Positions 47,813-62,765 of a stretch of DNA of 64,000 bases are shown one piece after another. Under the pieces are notes generated by a model, which was given only the letters and a program-made list of their open reading frames with translations, was not told the origin of the DNA and did not search any database. This DNA is from Ustilaginoidea virens (Eukaryota > Ascomycota > Sordariomycetes > Hypocreales > Clavicipitaceae). How positions within the stretch are numbered: position 1 is the stretch's first letter; the number at the start of each line of letters is the position of its first letter. The stretch covers positions 2,418,001 through 2,482,000 of the forward strand of contig NC_057318.1 in assembly GCF_000687475.1 (NCBI RefSeq), written 5' to 3'. The position numbers were made by a program, and so were the translations under genes.

Positions 47813-49020
47813 TTAGGTGCTGTATTAAAATAATTGGGAAACCATGTTCACGACTTTATTGTCGCTTCTCGTGAGTCGTACTTGCCGACTCTGAATCCAT
47901 TCCCCCCCCTCTGAGCGCCATAAACAAAATCAGCCGCGCGCTACATCACTGGTAATAGTACAATCTTCTTCCCATACGATATTAGTAGCTTGTAATTAAC
48001 ACCGCTCTTATGTTCGGCGCATGCCCTACTTTGGTTTGCTGGACATGCTTCAGCACATTAAATTTTTTCTGGTTTCCCCTGCCTAGTGTTTACCAGACAT
48101 CCGGGTCAGGCTTTATAATATATACACTACTAGGCAGTCGAACCTAGGCCGCGGAACCGTGATACACTAAGTACCTATATAAGATAACTTTTCCAGACCA
48201 GATGCTTTAGAATCGCGGGCTAGCGGCTGCGGCATAGCGCCGGAAGAGCTCTCTATGCGTGCGTGTAAATGACTCACGCTAAGAAATCGTGAAACACAAA
48301 GTAGAGATCTCTGCGCTTATCTGCGATGTATGACCTCTCTCTTCTCCCCTACACTCCCCTAAAACTTACAGGCCCGTCGCCCCTGGACTAATTGCCCATA
48401 CGATTCCCTCACCTGCTCGATCTTCCGAAATGCTTCAGCATATGATTATGGCTCGGGCTGTGCCTAGCCTTGCGATGCGATGTGATACAACGGGAATGCC
48501 TATAAGCTTTTTGCACCTTACCTGGCATAGCGGTATCAGGTGGTAGCGACGCAACTTAAGCAGAAAACCCATACAGAAAATTTGTGAGGACCACCCGAGA
48601 ATCCGTGCTCGCCAATCCCACCGGTTGCGCATATTGTTTCCCTGGTGCATTTCAACAGATACGAGGAAGCTATGCCCCGAATCTACAATAGACCAGCCAA
48701 AATATCCGCCAGTATAAGCTGTTATCTCAACAATGAACGTGTATATCTGGGATGCCCGATCAACAGCAACCGCGTCGATGCACTTCGCATCGCGCTCAAT
48801 GCAGACAGGGTTTAAGTCGTTGACTAGAAATATACAGAGGATAGCAAAACTTCATCGATAAGGTAGAGAAAGGTGCCGATAAGCAATTTTGAACTAAATC
48901 ACGAAACATGCCACCAGCGCATATTGCGCCATAAAATGGACATAAAACCGGGCTATATCAAGACATGCAACGCTGAGTTTCAAAACCCTTATTTATAATA
49001 AACTATTTGCGCAACCTCTC
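47813..49020. other. Convergent intergenic region between derlin and SEC23
   Basis: 1.2 kb with normal composition and no coding region I can support; the 3' ends and terminators of both genes should lie here. Around 48110-48180 there is a short AT-rich patch with a T-arm-like GGTTCGACTGC on the minus strand, not foldable into a tRNA. Confidence 0.5.
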
Positions 49021-51719
<2,699 letters not shown>

Positions 51720-51950
51720 GGTACTGCTTAATGTAAGTCGTGAATTGTAAGCCAAGAGGAAGAATGGCTTTTTTGCGAATGGGGGTTTTCGATGAAAAGC
51801 GTTGCAAAGGAAGGAGTGATGGTATGTGCATACGGCTTGGACAGGGTGGACAGGGTGGCAAGGAATTAGGTACAGTGGGGCTCCAATAATGCGCGAACAA
51901 AATCGCGCGACGCGAAGTCTTCGCACCTCAACCAATTTTACCCTTTATAT
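51720..51950 (-). promoter_or_regulatory. SEC23 promoter and 5' UTR region, unusually short
   Basis: Only about 230 bp of normal sequence separate the SEC23 ATG (51719) from RIP-mutated Tc1/mariner DNA. A TTGGAGCC.. and pyrimidine-rich stretch precedes the ATG on the minus strand, but no motif can be assigned with confidence. An open frame continues upstream of the ATG to 51935; homology begins only at the chosen start. Confidence 0.55.
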
Positions 51951-51976
51951 TATAACGCCTATAATAGACCACAATA

Positions 51977-53014
51977 ATGCCCAGAAATCGTATCTTTAGT
52001 ACAGAAATATCCGGAAATCGTCAAAGGAATCATGAATTCTCGCCAGTATAGAAAGCTGCTATTATGGCCGAAATATTGCAAGGTAAAATCTACCGCACAA
52101 TAGCTACTGCATTTGATATATCACCATTAACTACATATAGGATATTTAAACGCTAGAAAGAAGATGCAACCTTAGAAAATAAGCCTCGTTTTAGCTAGCT
52201 ACTAAAGCTTATAGAGGCTGAAAAATGCTATATTGTTCTTTTTATTAAAAGGAACAATAGCATTATATATAGTGCCCTAATTGGCGCTATATGTAGCCGA
52301 ATAAGCCGCTCGACTATCCGACGGTGCCTTCGAGGCTTTTAATAACGCAAATAAAAGGCTATAAAAAGAATACCAATATAAAAAAATAGCAGTAAAAAGG
52401 CTTTCTTTTATACGTGTCAAGGATTTGGGCTACGCCCGTCTCATACCAAAAAGGCAAGCTTACAGTAAGTGCGCGCGGCTAGTATAATATAGGTGTCAAT
52501 TGTACCAAGTCATAGTAACTTGGTATAATACGTACTCTTTTGTCTGGCCTAATGGTCAGACAGAAGGTTGGGCCAAAACCCAGACAATATGCGCAGACAC
52601 CCGCTTAAGGCCCAATTGGGCCACTTCGTTACAATACGTTATTAGCTGTCAAAGGTCGAAGAATTAATAGAGATAAATATAACTGAAAATAGCCCCTTCT
52701 AATAGCTATTTACTAATATAGTATCCTACTTAGGTTATCTTTTCTAACGAGACTTCTATAGCTAACCAAATAATAAATATACTAAAATAGGTATTCCGGA
52801 AGCCTTACAAACGATTTAATAAGGGTCTTATTAATCTTATATGCTATATTAAATCACCATTATTTATTATAGCTTAAGGAGCTATTTATTGTATTAGCCG
52901 AAGCCCTATTATTATTATAAAATGCGATGAATAGTCTGCTAGAAATAGATTTATAGCGCGAAGCTATTAGAAAGCTTTATCTGAAGGTTTTTTACCTATT
53001 TTTAACAGTATAAG
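51977..53014 (+). pseudogene. Tc1/mariner-type transposase, broken
   Basis: Starts at the ATG at 51977 with MPRNRIFSTEIS. A helix-turn-helix DNA-binding region follows (KAAIMAEILQGKIYRTIATAFDIS..YRIFKRW), with a second one near IGAICSRISRSTIRRCLRGF. The DDE domain is partly visible after the LTR insertion, around 52750-52960. In-frame stops and TpA-rich sequence show RIP. It is split by the LTR at 52415-52633 (TSD atacg) and truncated at 53014 by a gypsy-B LTR, so the C-terminus and right inverted repeat are missing. I could not identify a clear left inverted repeat. The nearest fungal groups would be Tc1/Fot-like, which cannot be settled by eye. Confidence 0.75.
52415..52633 (+). mobile_element. 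Solo LTR of the miniature (TRIM-like) family
   Basis: 219 bp, TGTCAAGGATT..TTCGTTACA, with the TSD atacg (52410-52414, 52634-52638). It is the same family as the LTRs at 26497-26714 and 26871-27002, in the opposite window orientation. It carries the palindrome GGCCCAATTGGGCC near its 3' end. Confidence 0.93.
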
Positions 53015-53268
53015 TGTAAAGGACTGGCCCTAGGGCTACTGCAAATAGGCGTCGAATGAATATATTAAATAGACTAAAGAGGAAAGAGAAAAGACCCGAA
53101 TAGGGGCCTCTAGATAGTTTATTTATATCCATACGTAGCATAGGTCGAGGCTTCAGCGTAGTCCCGTAACCCTATGCCGCTAGCTTATATAGTCCTGCTG
53201 AGGCTAGTCGTAAGTATAGCCCGAGTCTTAGCCACATTATAGCGCGGGCGTAGCCCGAGCCCGTAATA
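53015..53268 (-). repeat. Gypsy-B LTR (3' LTR of a minus-strand element)
   Basis: 254 bp, in + TGTAAAGGACTGGCC..GAGCCCGTAATA. On its right is TATCCCCCTCCTCC, i.e. a purine tract in sense just upstream of the LTR start. Inserted in the Tc1/mariner transposase. Confidence 0.82.
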
Positions 53269-53906
53269 TATCCCCCTCCTCCGCCCTAGAGTCGGAAAAA
53301 TCGCCCTCTATCATTAATCAATCCTCCGCTAGGGACCACTAATATCACCAAATGCTACGCCGCAATATCCTTAAGTCCGTATATAGGCCCATTATCGGGT
53401 ATAAGAAGGATATATTTATAAGCGTCGCGGATATAGCTACACAATTAGCAGGAGTCGTATAGTCGTTAATTAAGAATAGCATAGTGGAAGCGTATAAAAG
53501 TTCGTTATTGCACCACTAGCTAGAGGTTAACCGATGCAGCTAGGAATGTTATGAAAAAATTTTCACTAGCTGCCGGCTAGGAATCCCCCTATAGTCTTTA
53601 TTATTTCTCGTTGGGTACTTTTTTCCTTTTTCTCTTCTTCTTACTAAGGCTATTAATAAGCATTAAAGGTCCCCATTATCGTAAGTTTATCTTGCATTAA
53701 GCCTATATTATATGCTAATCGGTTGAAGCATTATTTTCGCCCTAATCGCATTAGTATCCTTATTGAAATTTATCCCTATTATAGCTAGCTATTAACTCCT
53801 CTTATAGCGAGACCTAATCTATCCCTTTATAAAGCCTATCGGTAGGTCTTAAACCTCTACCTATTGTAAGTATTTTATACTAACCCCGTTTAGAACCTAA
53901 ATATAT
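53269..53906 (-). mobile_element. Gypsy-B 3' internal region (minus strand)
   Basis: A reverse-complement homologue of part of 43976-44919. RIP-mutated with no domain assigned. It ends where the gypsy-A LTR starts, so only a 0.64-kb piece remains. Confidence 0.6.
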
Positions 53907-54175
53907 TGTAAGGTCCCGCCCCGCGACCATAGGATGGGACGTGGAATAGGACCCATAATCCTGGGAAGAGGACATAAAAATAGTCGGCGACCATAGGGGC
54001 ATAGACCCTGCGAACCAGCTATAAGTTATAGCAGAGGCGCAAACCCTACGAACCAGCCTTAAGTTATAGCAGACTCGCATATATATAGCTAGGTAGCCTA
54101 AGACACTTTTGATCCCTCTTTAAGCTTTAGTCTAATATACTAGATTAACCCTACCTAGCCTTCCCAGCCCTTATA
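53907..54175 (+). repeat. Gypsy-A 5' LTR
   Basis: 269 bp, TGTAAGGTCCCGCCCCGCG..CAGCCCTTATA. It contains an internal duplication around 53990-54070 ('cgcagaccctgcgaaccagc'-like, twice). Homologous to 46138-46385. Confidence 0.82.
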
Positions 54176-56641
54176 ATTTTAAAGCTTCTCTTTAGGCTCT
54201 CTAAAGTTAAGATAGCACCCTATATTATAAGATCTATAATCACCTCACAGGAGAACCTAATACAATCAAGTACACAGAATATCACTACTAATACCCTAAC
54301 TAAGGCAGCGACCCCCTTAGATACTGCAGCGGTTGCACTTACTATTTATAAGCGTATCGCGCAATTATAGAAATTACGATAGTTATAAGACTAAGAGGAA
54401 GAATTATATCGCCTACTTAGGCTAATTATAACTAATTAGCTAAAGAGATCCTACTGATATTTTAGCGATTTTAGCGAGAGTAATAGAGCTAAAGTTAAAG
54501 TCTGTAATATTAAAGAATTAATATACTCTACTAACCCTTAGAAATATTAAATTTAGATAAATGACTTTATATACGCCTTTAATAGTATTAGGCATAAGTT
54601 TCGTAAAGATTACGGAAAATCCTTTTCACACTTAACTATATGCATTAAGTATATTAGGCGAGGTAGGACCGATACCTTAACGAATAGACTATAGAATATA
54701 GGTAATACCTTAAAGAGGATTAGAATGAATTTTAATTTTAGACCCTTATACTTCTTAAGGATATAGCTAATAAAGAGGCCTAGATTGCTACTATATTTAA
54801 GAATATAAAATAAAAGGACTACTAAAGCCCGATCGAGTTTAGTATTTATTTTAACTCTTTAGAGAAATACCTAAAAAGAACTAGCGAATAGAGCTATATG
54901 CTATCTTTTTTTGTAAAACTCTAACCTAACCTCTAGAATTATATAAACCTATATAAGTCTATTATAGACAAACTACAAGAAGAAGTAATATAGATAGCTT
55001 AATAATTCTAGGATACTATAGGTAGGAAAAATAAGCGGAAATTAGGAAACCTATTTATACTATACCTTTATAAAGTCGGAAAATTAGATCGAGTAGATTT
55101 CATATATATATCGCGCTATACTAATAATATAAGTAATAGCCTAGTAACTACCTTAAATACTACTAAGGTAAAAGGCTAATGCTATTACTATAATTATAGT
55201 AGTACCGCTTACTTAAGGTATAATTACGATAAATAACCGAAAGAGCCCTAAATTACTTCGGAAAATGTATAATAGTAGAAGTAAATGCCTTATCCTCTAC
55301 CGCTAGGCTAGTAGTGCCTATAGGATATCGCTTTTATATCTCTATTACTATTAAAAAGGGGCGAATCCCTACCGAAACGTTTGCAGCCTTAGATAGCTAC
55401 GCTAATATTAACCTAATTAGCGTGTAATTTGCGTGATAATATAAACTTTAGAAAATAACTATAAAAGCACTTATCCTCTATACTATAGGGGCCCTTACCG
55501 TTCCCCAATATAGCATATATTAAGTCCCTATTATATTAACTAATTCCTAGGGCCAGAAAAAGGAGCTTATAATATTATATATTACTATCGATAGGAACCT
55601 AAGGATCTAAGAAAGTCCTATCTTATTAAACATATATATATTAGCCTAAGAGCGGGTATAGATAATTATAAATAAAGATATAATTAACCTCTCGGATAGG
55701 GAAAATATATCTTCTTTTTATAGGCTACTTATATAGTAAATAGCCTTAGATCCTTAGTACCCCTAGCATTCCTAATACTCCCGCTCTCTACTTGCTTTAT
55801 ACCACCTTTGCTATTACTATAATTATTATTAAGGGCTACCTTTACCTTCTTTTTACCCTTCTTTTTCCCCCCTAGGGAAGGGGATATTATTGACCTTAAG
55901 CGAGTTTTTTGCTTAACCTTAATAGAAGGACCTAGCGTTCTTTTTAAAGGCAGCTTAACTGCCTTTAACCCCTCCCTTTTTCTTTTAAAAGGAGAAAGGG
56001 TAGGGGTATCTACCTAAAGCTAAGGGGAAGATAGAAACGGAATTACTAATTTAGCCTGCTTTAGAGGCGTAGACTATACAGTAGATAAAAGGGGCTTCGG
56101 CGGCAGTATTAATTGTATCCTAGAGGTAGAAGCTACTAGTTAAGACTCAGACTAAGACTTTATAAACTTTAAAAATGCAACCGCTTACTATAACTTATTA
56201 GAGGAAGGTATTGCTAGAGTCTCGAATTAGGTCGGTAAGACCCCTTTACTATATATCAGTCCCTCCTCTCTAGGAGTAGCCGGCCTAAATATAAGCTTAT
56301 TATTAATATTAAAAAAACAATAATAGAACTTATAAAGCTACTATCGCCTATAGTATTATTACCGGCGGCAGAGGGAGATTAAAGTTTCTATTAAGGCTCC
56401 CTACTATAAAAGCACTCTAAAGCTATAACTCCCCTCTTAATAAGATTAAAAAACTCTACCAGAAGAGCAATCTAAACAATGGGCACTAATATACATATTC
56501 TAAGAGAGGAGTTACTTTAGCCCTTTTAAGGAACTAAAGTTACTAGCGCAATAGAGTGATATACAGCCTATTAGACCTTATAATATTTGTCTTTATCTAC
56601 TTATTAAAGTCAGCCGAAGAATTAAAAAGCACTAGTATACT
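54176..56641 (+). mobile_element. Gypsy-A internal region: gag with CCHC knuckle and possible protease (broken)
   Basis: After the LTR comes a leader, then a degenerate gag. A zinc knuckle is visible at about 55173-55226 as C-Y-Y-Y..Y..Y, with Cys/His codons turned into Tyr as expected from RIP. A protease-like LDS.A..NLIS follows at about 55389-55420, where the Gly after DS is not conserved, so the assignment is tentative. The rest (55.5-56.6 kb) is Lys/Pro-rich and unassigned. No RT is found before the copia-2 LTR at 56642, so the element is incomplete. Confidence 0.65.
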
Positions 56642-57475
56642 TACTACAATTCTGAGGGTAAATATAAAGTGAAGCCGGTATAAGGCAAGACAAATATAAA
56701 TAACCAGAAACGCAGGAAAGGTGAAAAGAGTCAAGAGGCATATAGTGCATTAACAAGTTCAATTGTGCTACCTTTCTACTATCTAGAAAGAAGGGGAAAA
56801 ACTATCCTAAATATATCTAAGAGAGAGGGTAGGCCCAGGCATCTAAGATAGCTGGTAAGAGAGCTCCTCGTAATACCCATTATACCACGATATATCCAGC
56901 CTTACCATATATTTAAAAATAAGGTCTGATACGTCATATTAAGCCTTACCAAATATTTTAAATAATGCCCGGTGTGCCACGTAATATCCAGCCGTATTAA
57001 ATATTTTTAAATAATGCCCGGTGTGCCACGTAATATCCGGCCGTATTAAATATATTTTTTTTTTAAATAAGGCCCGGTATGCCCCTGTAATATCCGGCTG
57101 TATTAATATATTTTTAAATAAGGCCCGGTGTGGCCACGCAATATCCGGCCGTATTAAATATTTTTAAATAAGGCCCGGTGTGCCTACGTAATATCCGGCC
57201 GTATTAAATATTTTTAAATAAAGCCCGGTACGTCATATGCCGCCTTACCATATATTTAAAAATAAGGCCTGATACGTCATATCAAGCCTTACCAAAAATA
57301 AGGCCCGATAAAGGCCTACCTTATTTGGTATACAGTACTAATCCACTGAAAATCCGGAAGGTAAACGGTAAAGGCCCAAGGTTGGTAAGACCACCGTATA
57401 TCTGGTGGGACAGTCGTGAGTCCAAGAGACGATAGAAGGGCCAGCAGTCTAGTAGACTACCATAAGATTTTAACA
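56642..57475 (-). mobile_element. Solo LTR, copia-2 family (834 bp)
   Basis: Flanked by the TSD atact (56637-56641, 57476-57480). In sense TGTTAAAATC..GAATTGTAGTA. It is longer than the copy at 45349-46073 because of more minisatellite units. Confidence 0.92.
56890..57305 (-). repeat. ~50-bp minisatellite inside the copia-2 LTR (expanded)
   Basis: About eight units of 'taaggcccggtgtgccacgtaatatccggccgtattaaatattttt' in variant forms, including a T9 expansion at about 57055-57063. Confidence 0.85.
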
Positions 57476-57480
57476 ATACT

Positions 57481-58165
57481 ATAGGACTTACCTCCTGCCT
57501 ATAGGCAATGGCTTTTTGCAATACTAATATATTCTGCACTAGCTTGCGATTTACAGTACTTTAACCTAGTTTTACCCTAATTAATTTAGAACTATATCAA
57601 ATGCAATGCAATTTAGTATTTATAATATAATAGGGCTTTCTTTTTGATATATAGACAAAATAAGCACTCTCAGTCCCTAACTACTATCAGCAAAAGGCAA
57701 GTAATAAATACAGTTAGTCTCTAACCTTATTAGTCGTAGTAATAGGCAGCCATATCAGCACTATAGCGCATATAAGGGCGATATAGCCACTTTCAGGCGA
57801 GCCTTAGACCCAATTTAAAAATAATTAGCATCTCGAATAATAAAGAGCATATAAAAACTATAGCAACGCAACTAAGGCAAAACTGTATATAAGGGAGTAA
57901 AGGAAAATTTTCCGAAATTTTTAAAAAAGAATAAAAAGGGAAGAGGAAAAGGAATAAAAAGGTAAGGCAAGTAAGGGAGACTTTATACCGCTATATAACC
58001 GCATTAGATTACTCGACTATCCACTAGCTATATTAATAGCTGTTTTTACCCTAACTCATATCGGATAAAATTAATAATAATAAGACGCGCGACTCACCGC
58101 GACACTACTATACACCCGATACTAACGTTATTACTACCACTTCCGCCCAATAATACCGCCTATGC
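57481..58165. other. Unassigned RIP-affected sequence
   Basis: Continues the target of the copia-2 LTR, so it may be gypsy-A interior or an older element. It includes a purine-rich run at 57900-57985. No domain is recognised. Confidence 0.4.
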
Positions 58166-58497
58166 CGGAAGCGATATATACCTACCCTAGAGCTAGACTA
58201 ACGATTACTAAAGCCTATAAAGATATCGATATAAGCCACTATGCCCACTAAGGCGTTTCTACTATTTATACTTTCCTATCTCTGCCGCTAGACCTAGGCT
58301 TATGCGATAGGATACCTCCTCGTAATATATAGTAAATCCCCTTTAGGACCGAAGGGATACTATTAATAAAGGATAATATATAGGTTTTCCTCCCGGCACT
58401 CGGGTTTCCTATATAGATTAGGCATAAAGGTATTAGCATTAGGCTAAATGGGGACCCAACCCCCCTAGATAGCTTAGCTAGAGTAATTAATATATAT
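58166..58497 (+). mobile_element. 5'-truncated LINE fragment of a diverged subfamily
   Basis: A short form of the conserved stem-loop (GGTTTTCCTCCCGG..CGGGTTTCC at 58383-58411), then AGAGTAATTAATATATATAT as the tail. The left end is uncertain. Confidence 0.6.
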
Positions 58498-58656
58498 ATA
58501 TATACTACATAAAATCGATAGTACTATTGCGTTTACCTAAGGCTTATTTAATTATCTCTCCCTATAGTATTATAAGGTTTAACTTCTATTTTAATATAAA
58601 TTTGAAGAGGGTATTATATCCTAAAGAGGTTCTTTAAGAGTAGTTCTATATAGGAT
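58498..58656 (-). mobile_element. LINE internal fragment (minus strand)
   Basis: Matches the segment near 13140-13300 ('gatagtactatt..aggttataaatttaaaaagggtatt') in diverged form. Cut on the right by the gypsy-B LTR. Confidence 0.55.
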
Positions 58657-58903
58657 AGTTATCATGGGCTCGGGCTACGCCTGCACTATAATATGGCTAG
58701 GATACGGGCTGCGCCCGCGTCTAGCCTAAGAAGGGCAATAGACGGAGTCACGGGACTATACTAGGACTCCAATACGTATTATAATCGGGATATAAATAGA
58801 CTAGATAGAAGGTTCCTATTTAAATCCTTTTCCTTCCTCTTTAGTCTATTTAATATATATTATTATCGCCTATTCGTAGCCGCCCTAGGGCTAGTCTTTT
58901 ATA
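58657..58903 (+). repeat. Gypsy-B 5' LTR
   Basis: Homologous over GGGCTCGGGCTACGCC..CCCTAGGGCTAGTC to 44920-45163. The first few bases (gttatca before gggctc) differ, so the start is +/-8 bp. Confidence 0.75.
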
Positions 58904-60150
58904 TTTAAATAGACTCTCTCAGCCTTACTATTATAACTCCGTATTATAGAACTAATAATGCAAGCGTTATATAATATTGAAATAAACATACTCAATAAGA
59001 CGGGGGCAGACGGTATAAGGCAATAGCGCCCCCGACGTAATATATACACCTAAATGCAGCAACTTTCCGAGGGAATATAATAGATTTAATTGCAGATAAA
59101 CTTTTTATAGGCTTATCTTATAGAGCAGGCGAATAAACCCTAACCGGAATACCAGCCGGTCCTAAAAATATAATAGGGCGGACCTATCCCCCCTACCACT
59201 CTTAATACGGCTCATATCTAACCTAAGTATAAGCCGATCCCGATAGGGGACCCTTTTAACGGCAAAAAGATAATATTTACCGCCTAGCGAACCTTTATAT
59301 AATATAAGCTCGAGGTTAATAAAGACTTTATTAGAAACGAAAAGATGTAATAGATATTTATCTTTTAGAACTTATCTTCTATAGTCTAATTATAAATCGC
59401 AGCTTTTTTTAAGAATAGTAAGGCCTGCGATTATAATATAGTAAAGTTCTTTAAATACCTCTAATATCTTTTTAAAGATCTATATCAATAGGATTATATA
59501 ATTACTAAATTTAAGTACTTTTTATACTAAAACCCTAAAGAACCTTTTGCTACCTTTTTTATTTAATTTAAGGAAAAATTAGTATTTATAAGAGGAATTA
59601 ATTAGCCTAAAGAAGTAAAACTTAAATACCTTTATTCTGCATTAAATGCTAAGATAACTAATAAGATTATTAGACTTAAAGTCTCCTGTAATAACTACTA
59701 TATAGCAGTCAACTGCTATTATTAAATCGCTATTAACCTTAAGACTAGCCTAATAACCGGGTGCTACTTTAATCCTCCTTACGATTAATAAAATAATAAC
59801 TAAAATATAAAGGGTAATATATAGATAATAGGTATTAACTAGCTTACTTTAAAGAGTAAGTAATATATAGCTAAATAGGTCTTATAAAAGGTTTTTAATA
59901 AGCGATAGGAGAAAGACCTTTACCTTTATTATAGTATTTTTACCTACTATATATAAAAATACTATTTATAAAGGGCCTATAGATTAGGAATAATTAAAAT
60001 AGCTATAGTAGACTCTTAGGCCGCTAAGGATAGTAATAGTAATAACTTTTAGGGAAAAAGACTAGCCTTTAAGCTTAATCTCGCAAGAGAGCTTAAAATA
60101 TATACTTAGAACCTTAATCGATTATAAAAAGGATTTTATATAAAAAAGAT
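58904..60150 (+). pseudogene. Gypsy-B gag (broken)
   Basis: A degenerate frame in the position of gag. The stretch around 59480-59700 reads as a retrotransposon capsid-like helical region (FATFF..FKEKL..K.KYLYSALNAKI). No clear zinc knuckle survives. In-frame stops at former Gln/Trp codons. Confidence 0.6.
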
Positions 60151-60189
60151 AAAAAAGATTATAGAATATATAAATAGGCACCCCTTTTT

Positions 60190-62765
60190 AGTACCAATAT
60201 TATATAAATCTTATATTTTTATTAATACTTTAATCGACTCGGGTTATAATTACTATAGCGCTATAAGCGAAAAAATAGTATAATAGTTAGGTCTCTAACC
60301 TATCTGCTTATTATAATATAAGAAAATCGGAATAGTAGTAAAGATTTAAAGCTATTTAGAAGAATGCAAAAAAGCAATTTCCTTTATTATATATATTATT
60401 CGTATAAATATTAATATTAATAGCTAGCCTTCTATAATTATACTTTATATAATCTTAGGCTTTACCTATAATATTATCTTAGGTCTCTCTTAAATAGAAT
60501 ACTGTAATATTATATTATAAGTGAAACGATATTGGATATAGATTAGAGCGGCAGGCAATTTTATTATCTAGGAATCAATAATATAGTAGTCTAGCCCTAC
60601 TATAGTTAATATTCTTAGTTTAGTCTTCTATAGTATAATTTAGTAGGTAAAGCATTCTAAAAACTAATCGACCTCTTTTATTACTATAAGCCTATAAGAG
60701 ATAATATATATCCTCTATATTATGCTTCTGCTATATTAGGACCTTATACTATCTCTTTAAAAGCTGTAGGTACTACCCCTAGAGTTATAGGAATTTAGCG
60801 ACCTATTTAATAAAGAAAAGGCCTCTAGCCTTCCTCTATACTAGGGTATATTAGACTATTATATTCGGCTTAAAAAGGCCTTAAAAAAAGTATATTAGAC
60901 CTACCTTAGAGCCTATTATATAATATACTATAGGACTAGCTACTTAAGGTTCAGAGATAGGTAACCGACCTTATAGATAAAGGATAGATTTAAGCGAGCT
61001 TTTTATTAGTAGTAGCTTTAGTCTTTCTAGCTAAAAAGGGGAATAAAGGGTAGCATTTTTATATAGATTACCGAGCCCTAAATAAGGTTATAACTTAAAA
61101 TTGATATCCCCTCTTATTAATTAAAAAAACCTTATAATTTTTATCCTAAGCGAAGTAGTTTACTAAAGTCAATATACGTATAATATTCTATAAAATCTAA
61201 ATTGCAGAAGGCGATAAATACCTTACTATATTTTATATACGATTTAGTCTCTTTAAGTGGCTTATTATACCTTTTAGCCTTATTAGAGCCCCTATAATAT
61301 TCTAACGATATATTAATAGGGCCTTAGGAAATACACTTAGGGATTTTACGACTATATACCTTAATAATATCCTTATTTATACCTTAGGATTAAAAGAGGA
61401 CTATACAGAATATATTAAGGATATACTCTAACGACTTTAAAATACTAATCTTAATCTAGACTTAGAGAAGTGTGATTTTGCTATAATAGAGGTCTGGTAT
61501 TTAGGTTATATTATAATAGTAGGAAAAGAGATCCGCTTAGACCCCGAAAAAATTAAAGCTATTTAGAACTAAAAAGCCCTTATAAAACTAAAGGGGGTCT
61601 AAAGCTTCTTTAGCTTTATAAATTTTTATTATAATTTTATTTTTAATTTCTCATAATTTGCCGAACCCCTAATTAAATTAATAAAGAAAAAGATTCTTTT
61701 CTAATAATTAGATAAGGAAGAAGAAGCATTCTAAGCGCTTAAGTATTACTTTATTTTATACCTAATTTTCGCTTAATAAGACCCTAATAAAAAGATAATT
61801 TTTAAAATAGATAACTTTAGTACTACTTTTAGTAGTTATCTCTCTTAAATTAAAAAGGATAAAGTCTTCCACCCTATCGTATACTATTCCGCACGCCTTA
61901 TAGATACTAAATAAAACTATATAATTTATAATAAAAAGCTTCTTACTATTATCTCTTATCTTAAAGTATAGTTAGCTAAACTCCGATCGGTAGCCTCCCT
62001 ATTTAGTATTCTTATAGACTATAAGAATCTAAAGTATTTTACTTAACCCTATAAAATATTAGAATAGTAGGCTAGATAGGCCGAAATATTAATACTCTTT
62101 AATTTCTATCTCTAGTATAAGCTAAGGTTATAGGCTTAATACCCTAACGCCCTATCTTAATAAAAATAAAAAGCTAGTAGTATAATACTAAAGATTAGCT
62201 AGATCTTAAAATTACTATCGATTTTAATACTCTACCTAAACTTAACTATTAAACCGGTTCCTATAATTATACCTTTAGGATTAAGCTTACCTAATAGCTT
62301 ATATATTTTCGCTAACTCCTACCTTCAGGCACTCTAGAATTAGGCTATTACTAAAGATAAAATATATAAGGTGTACTAAATAGTAGTAGTAATAGGCAAG
62401 AGATGCTTTTTAACCGAGGCTTTAATAAGAAAATAGATTATAGATTATACCCTAAATATATATAGCATGCTTCTCTACCGGGGGTAGATGTAGCTCCCTT
62501 CTTTTAAACCCCTAATTACTATAATTATATAGCACTACTATAAATTACCTACTATAGGCCATCCAGGGAAGAATACTATATTTTAGTTATTATATCGCGA
62601 CTATTACTTTAATAATATATCTTTAGCGGTAGCGAGATATATCCGGAATTGCTAATACTATAGGGTATATAAGAGCCGATAATTGCGCTAAGGCCTACTG
62701 CAGCTATTGCCTATCCTAGACCGATTTTAATTATAGATTTCTATCGACTTTATAATAGATCTTCC
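60190..62765 (+). pseudogene. Gypsy-B pol: protease, RT, RNase H, integrase (broken)
   Basis: The protease site LIDSG is at about 60230-60245. RT motifs include FYIDYRALNKVI (about 61055-61090), FYIRFSLFKWLIIPFSL (about 61232-61282), and Y-L-N-N at 61357-61368, where YLDD is the active site. RNase H begins near 61800-61860 and continues with the conserved YYSARLIDTK and LRSVASLFSILIDYKNLKYFT segment at 61880-62043. The integrase zinc-binding region lies at about 62545-62700, ending at the start of the catalytic core (ISIDFIID, about 62740). Both RT Asp residues have become Asn and stops are frequent, so pol is dead. Domain order PR-RT-RH-IN shows Ty3/gypsy. No chromodomain can be judged because the 3' end is cut. 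Confidence 0.88.

Larger units (their letters stand above)
58657..62765 (+). mobile_element. Gypsy-B retrotransposon, 5' LTR to integrase (broken, 3' end lost to LINE copy 9)
   Basis: The LTR (about 58657-58903) is followed by gag, protease, RT, RNase H and integrase in Ty3/gypsy order. No frame is open beyond short fragments. Sequence is RIP-mutated throughout. It stops at about 62765 where a LINE 5' end begins; the rest may lie beyond the window. Confidence 0.88.

Noticed and set aside
48100..48190. tRNA-like patch (minus strand GGTTCGACTGC with a matching CTAGG/CCTAG arm, and a D-arm-like TAGTGTATCACGG)
   Set aside because: The spacing between the A-box-like and B-box-like parts is far too short and no anticodon arm can be folded. 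At best a tRNA-derived remnant.
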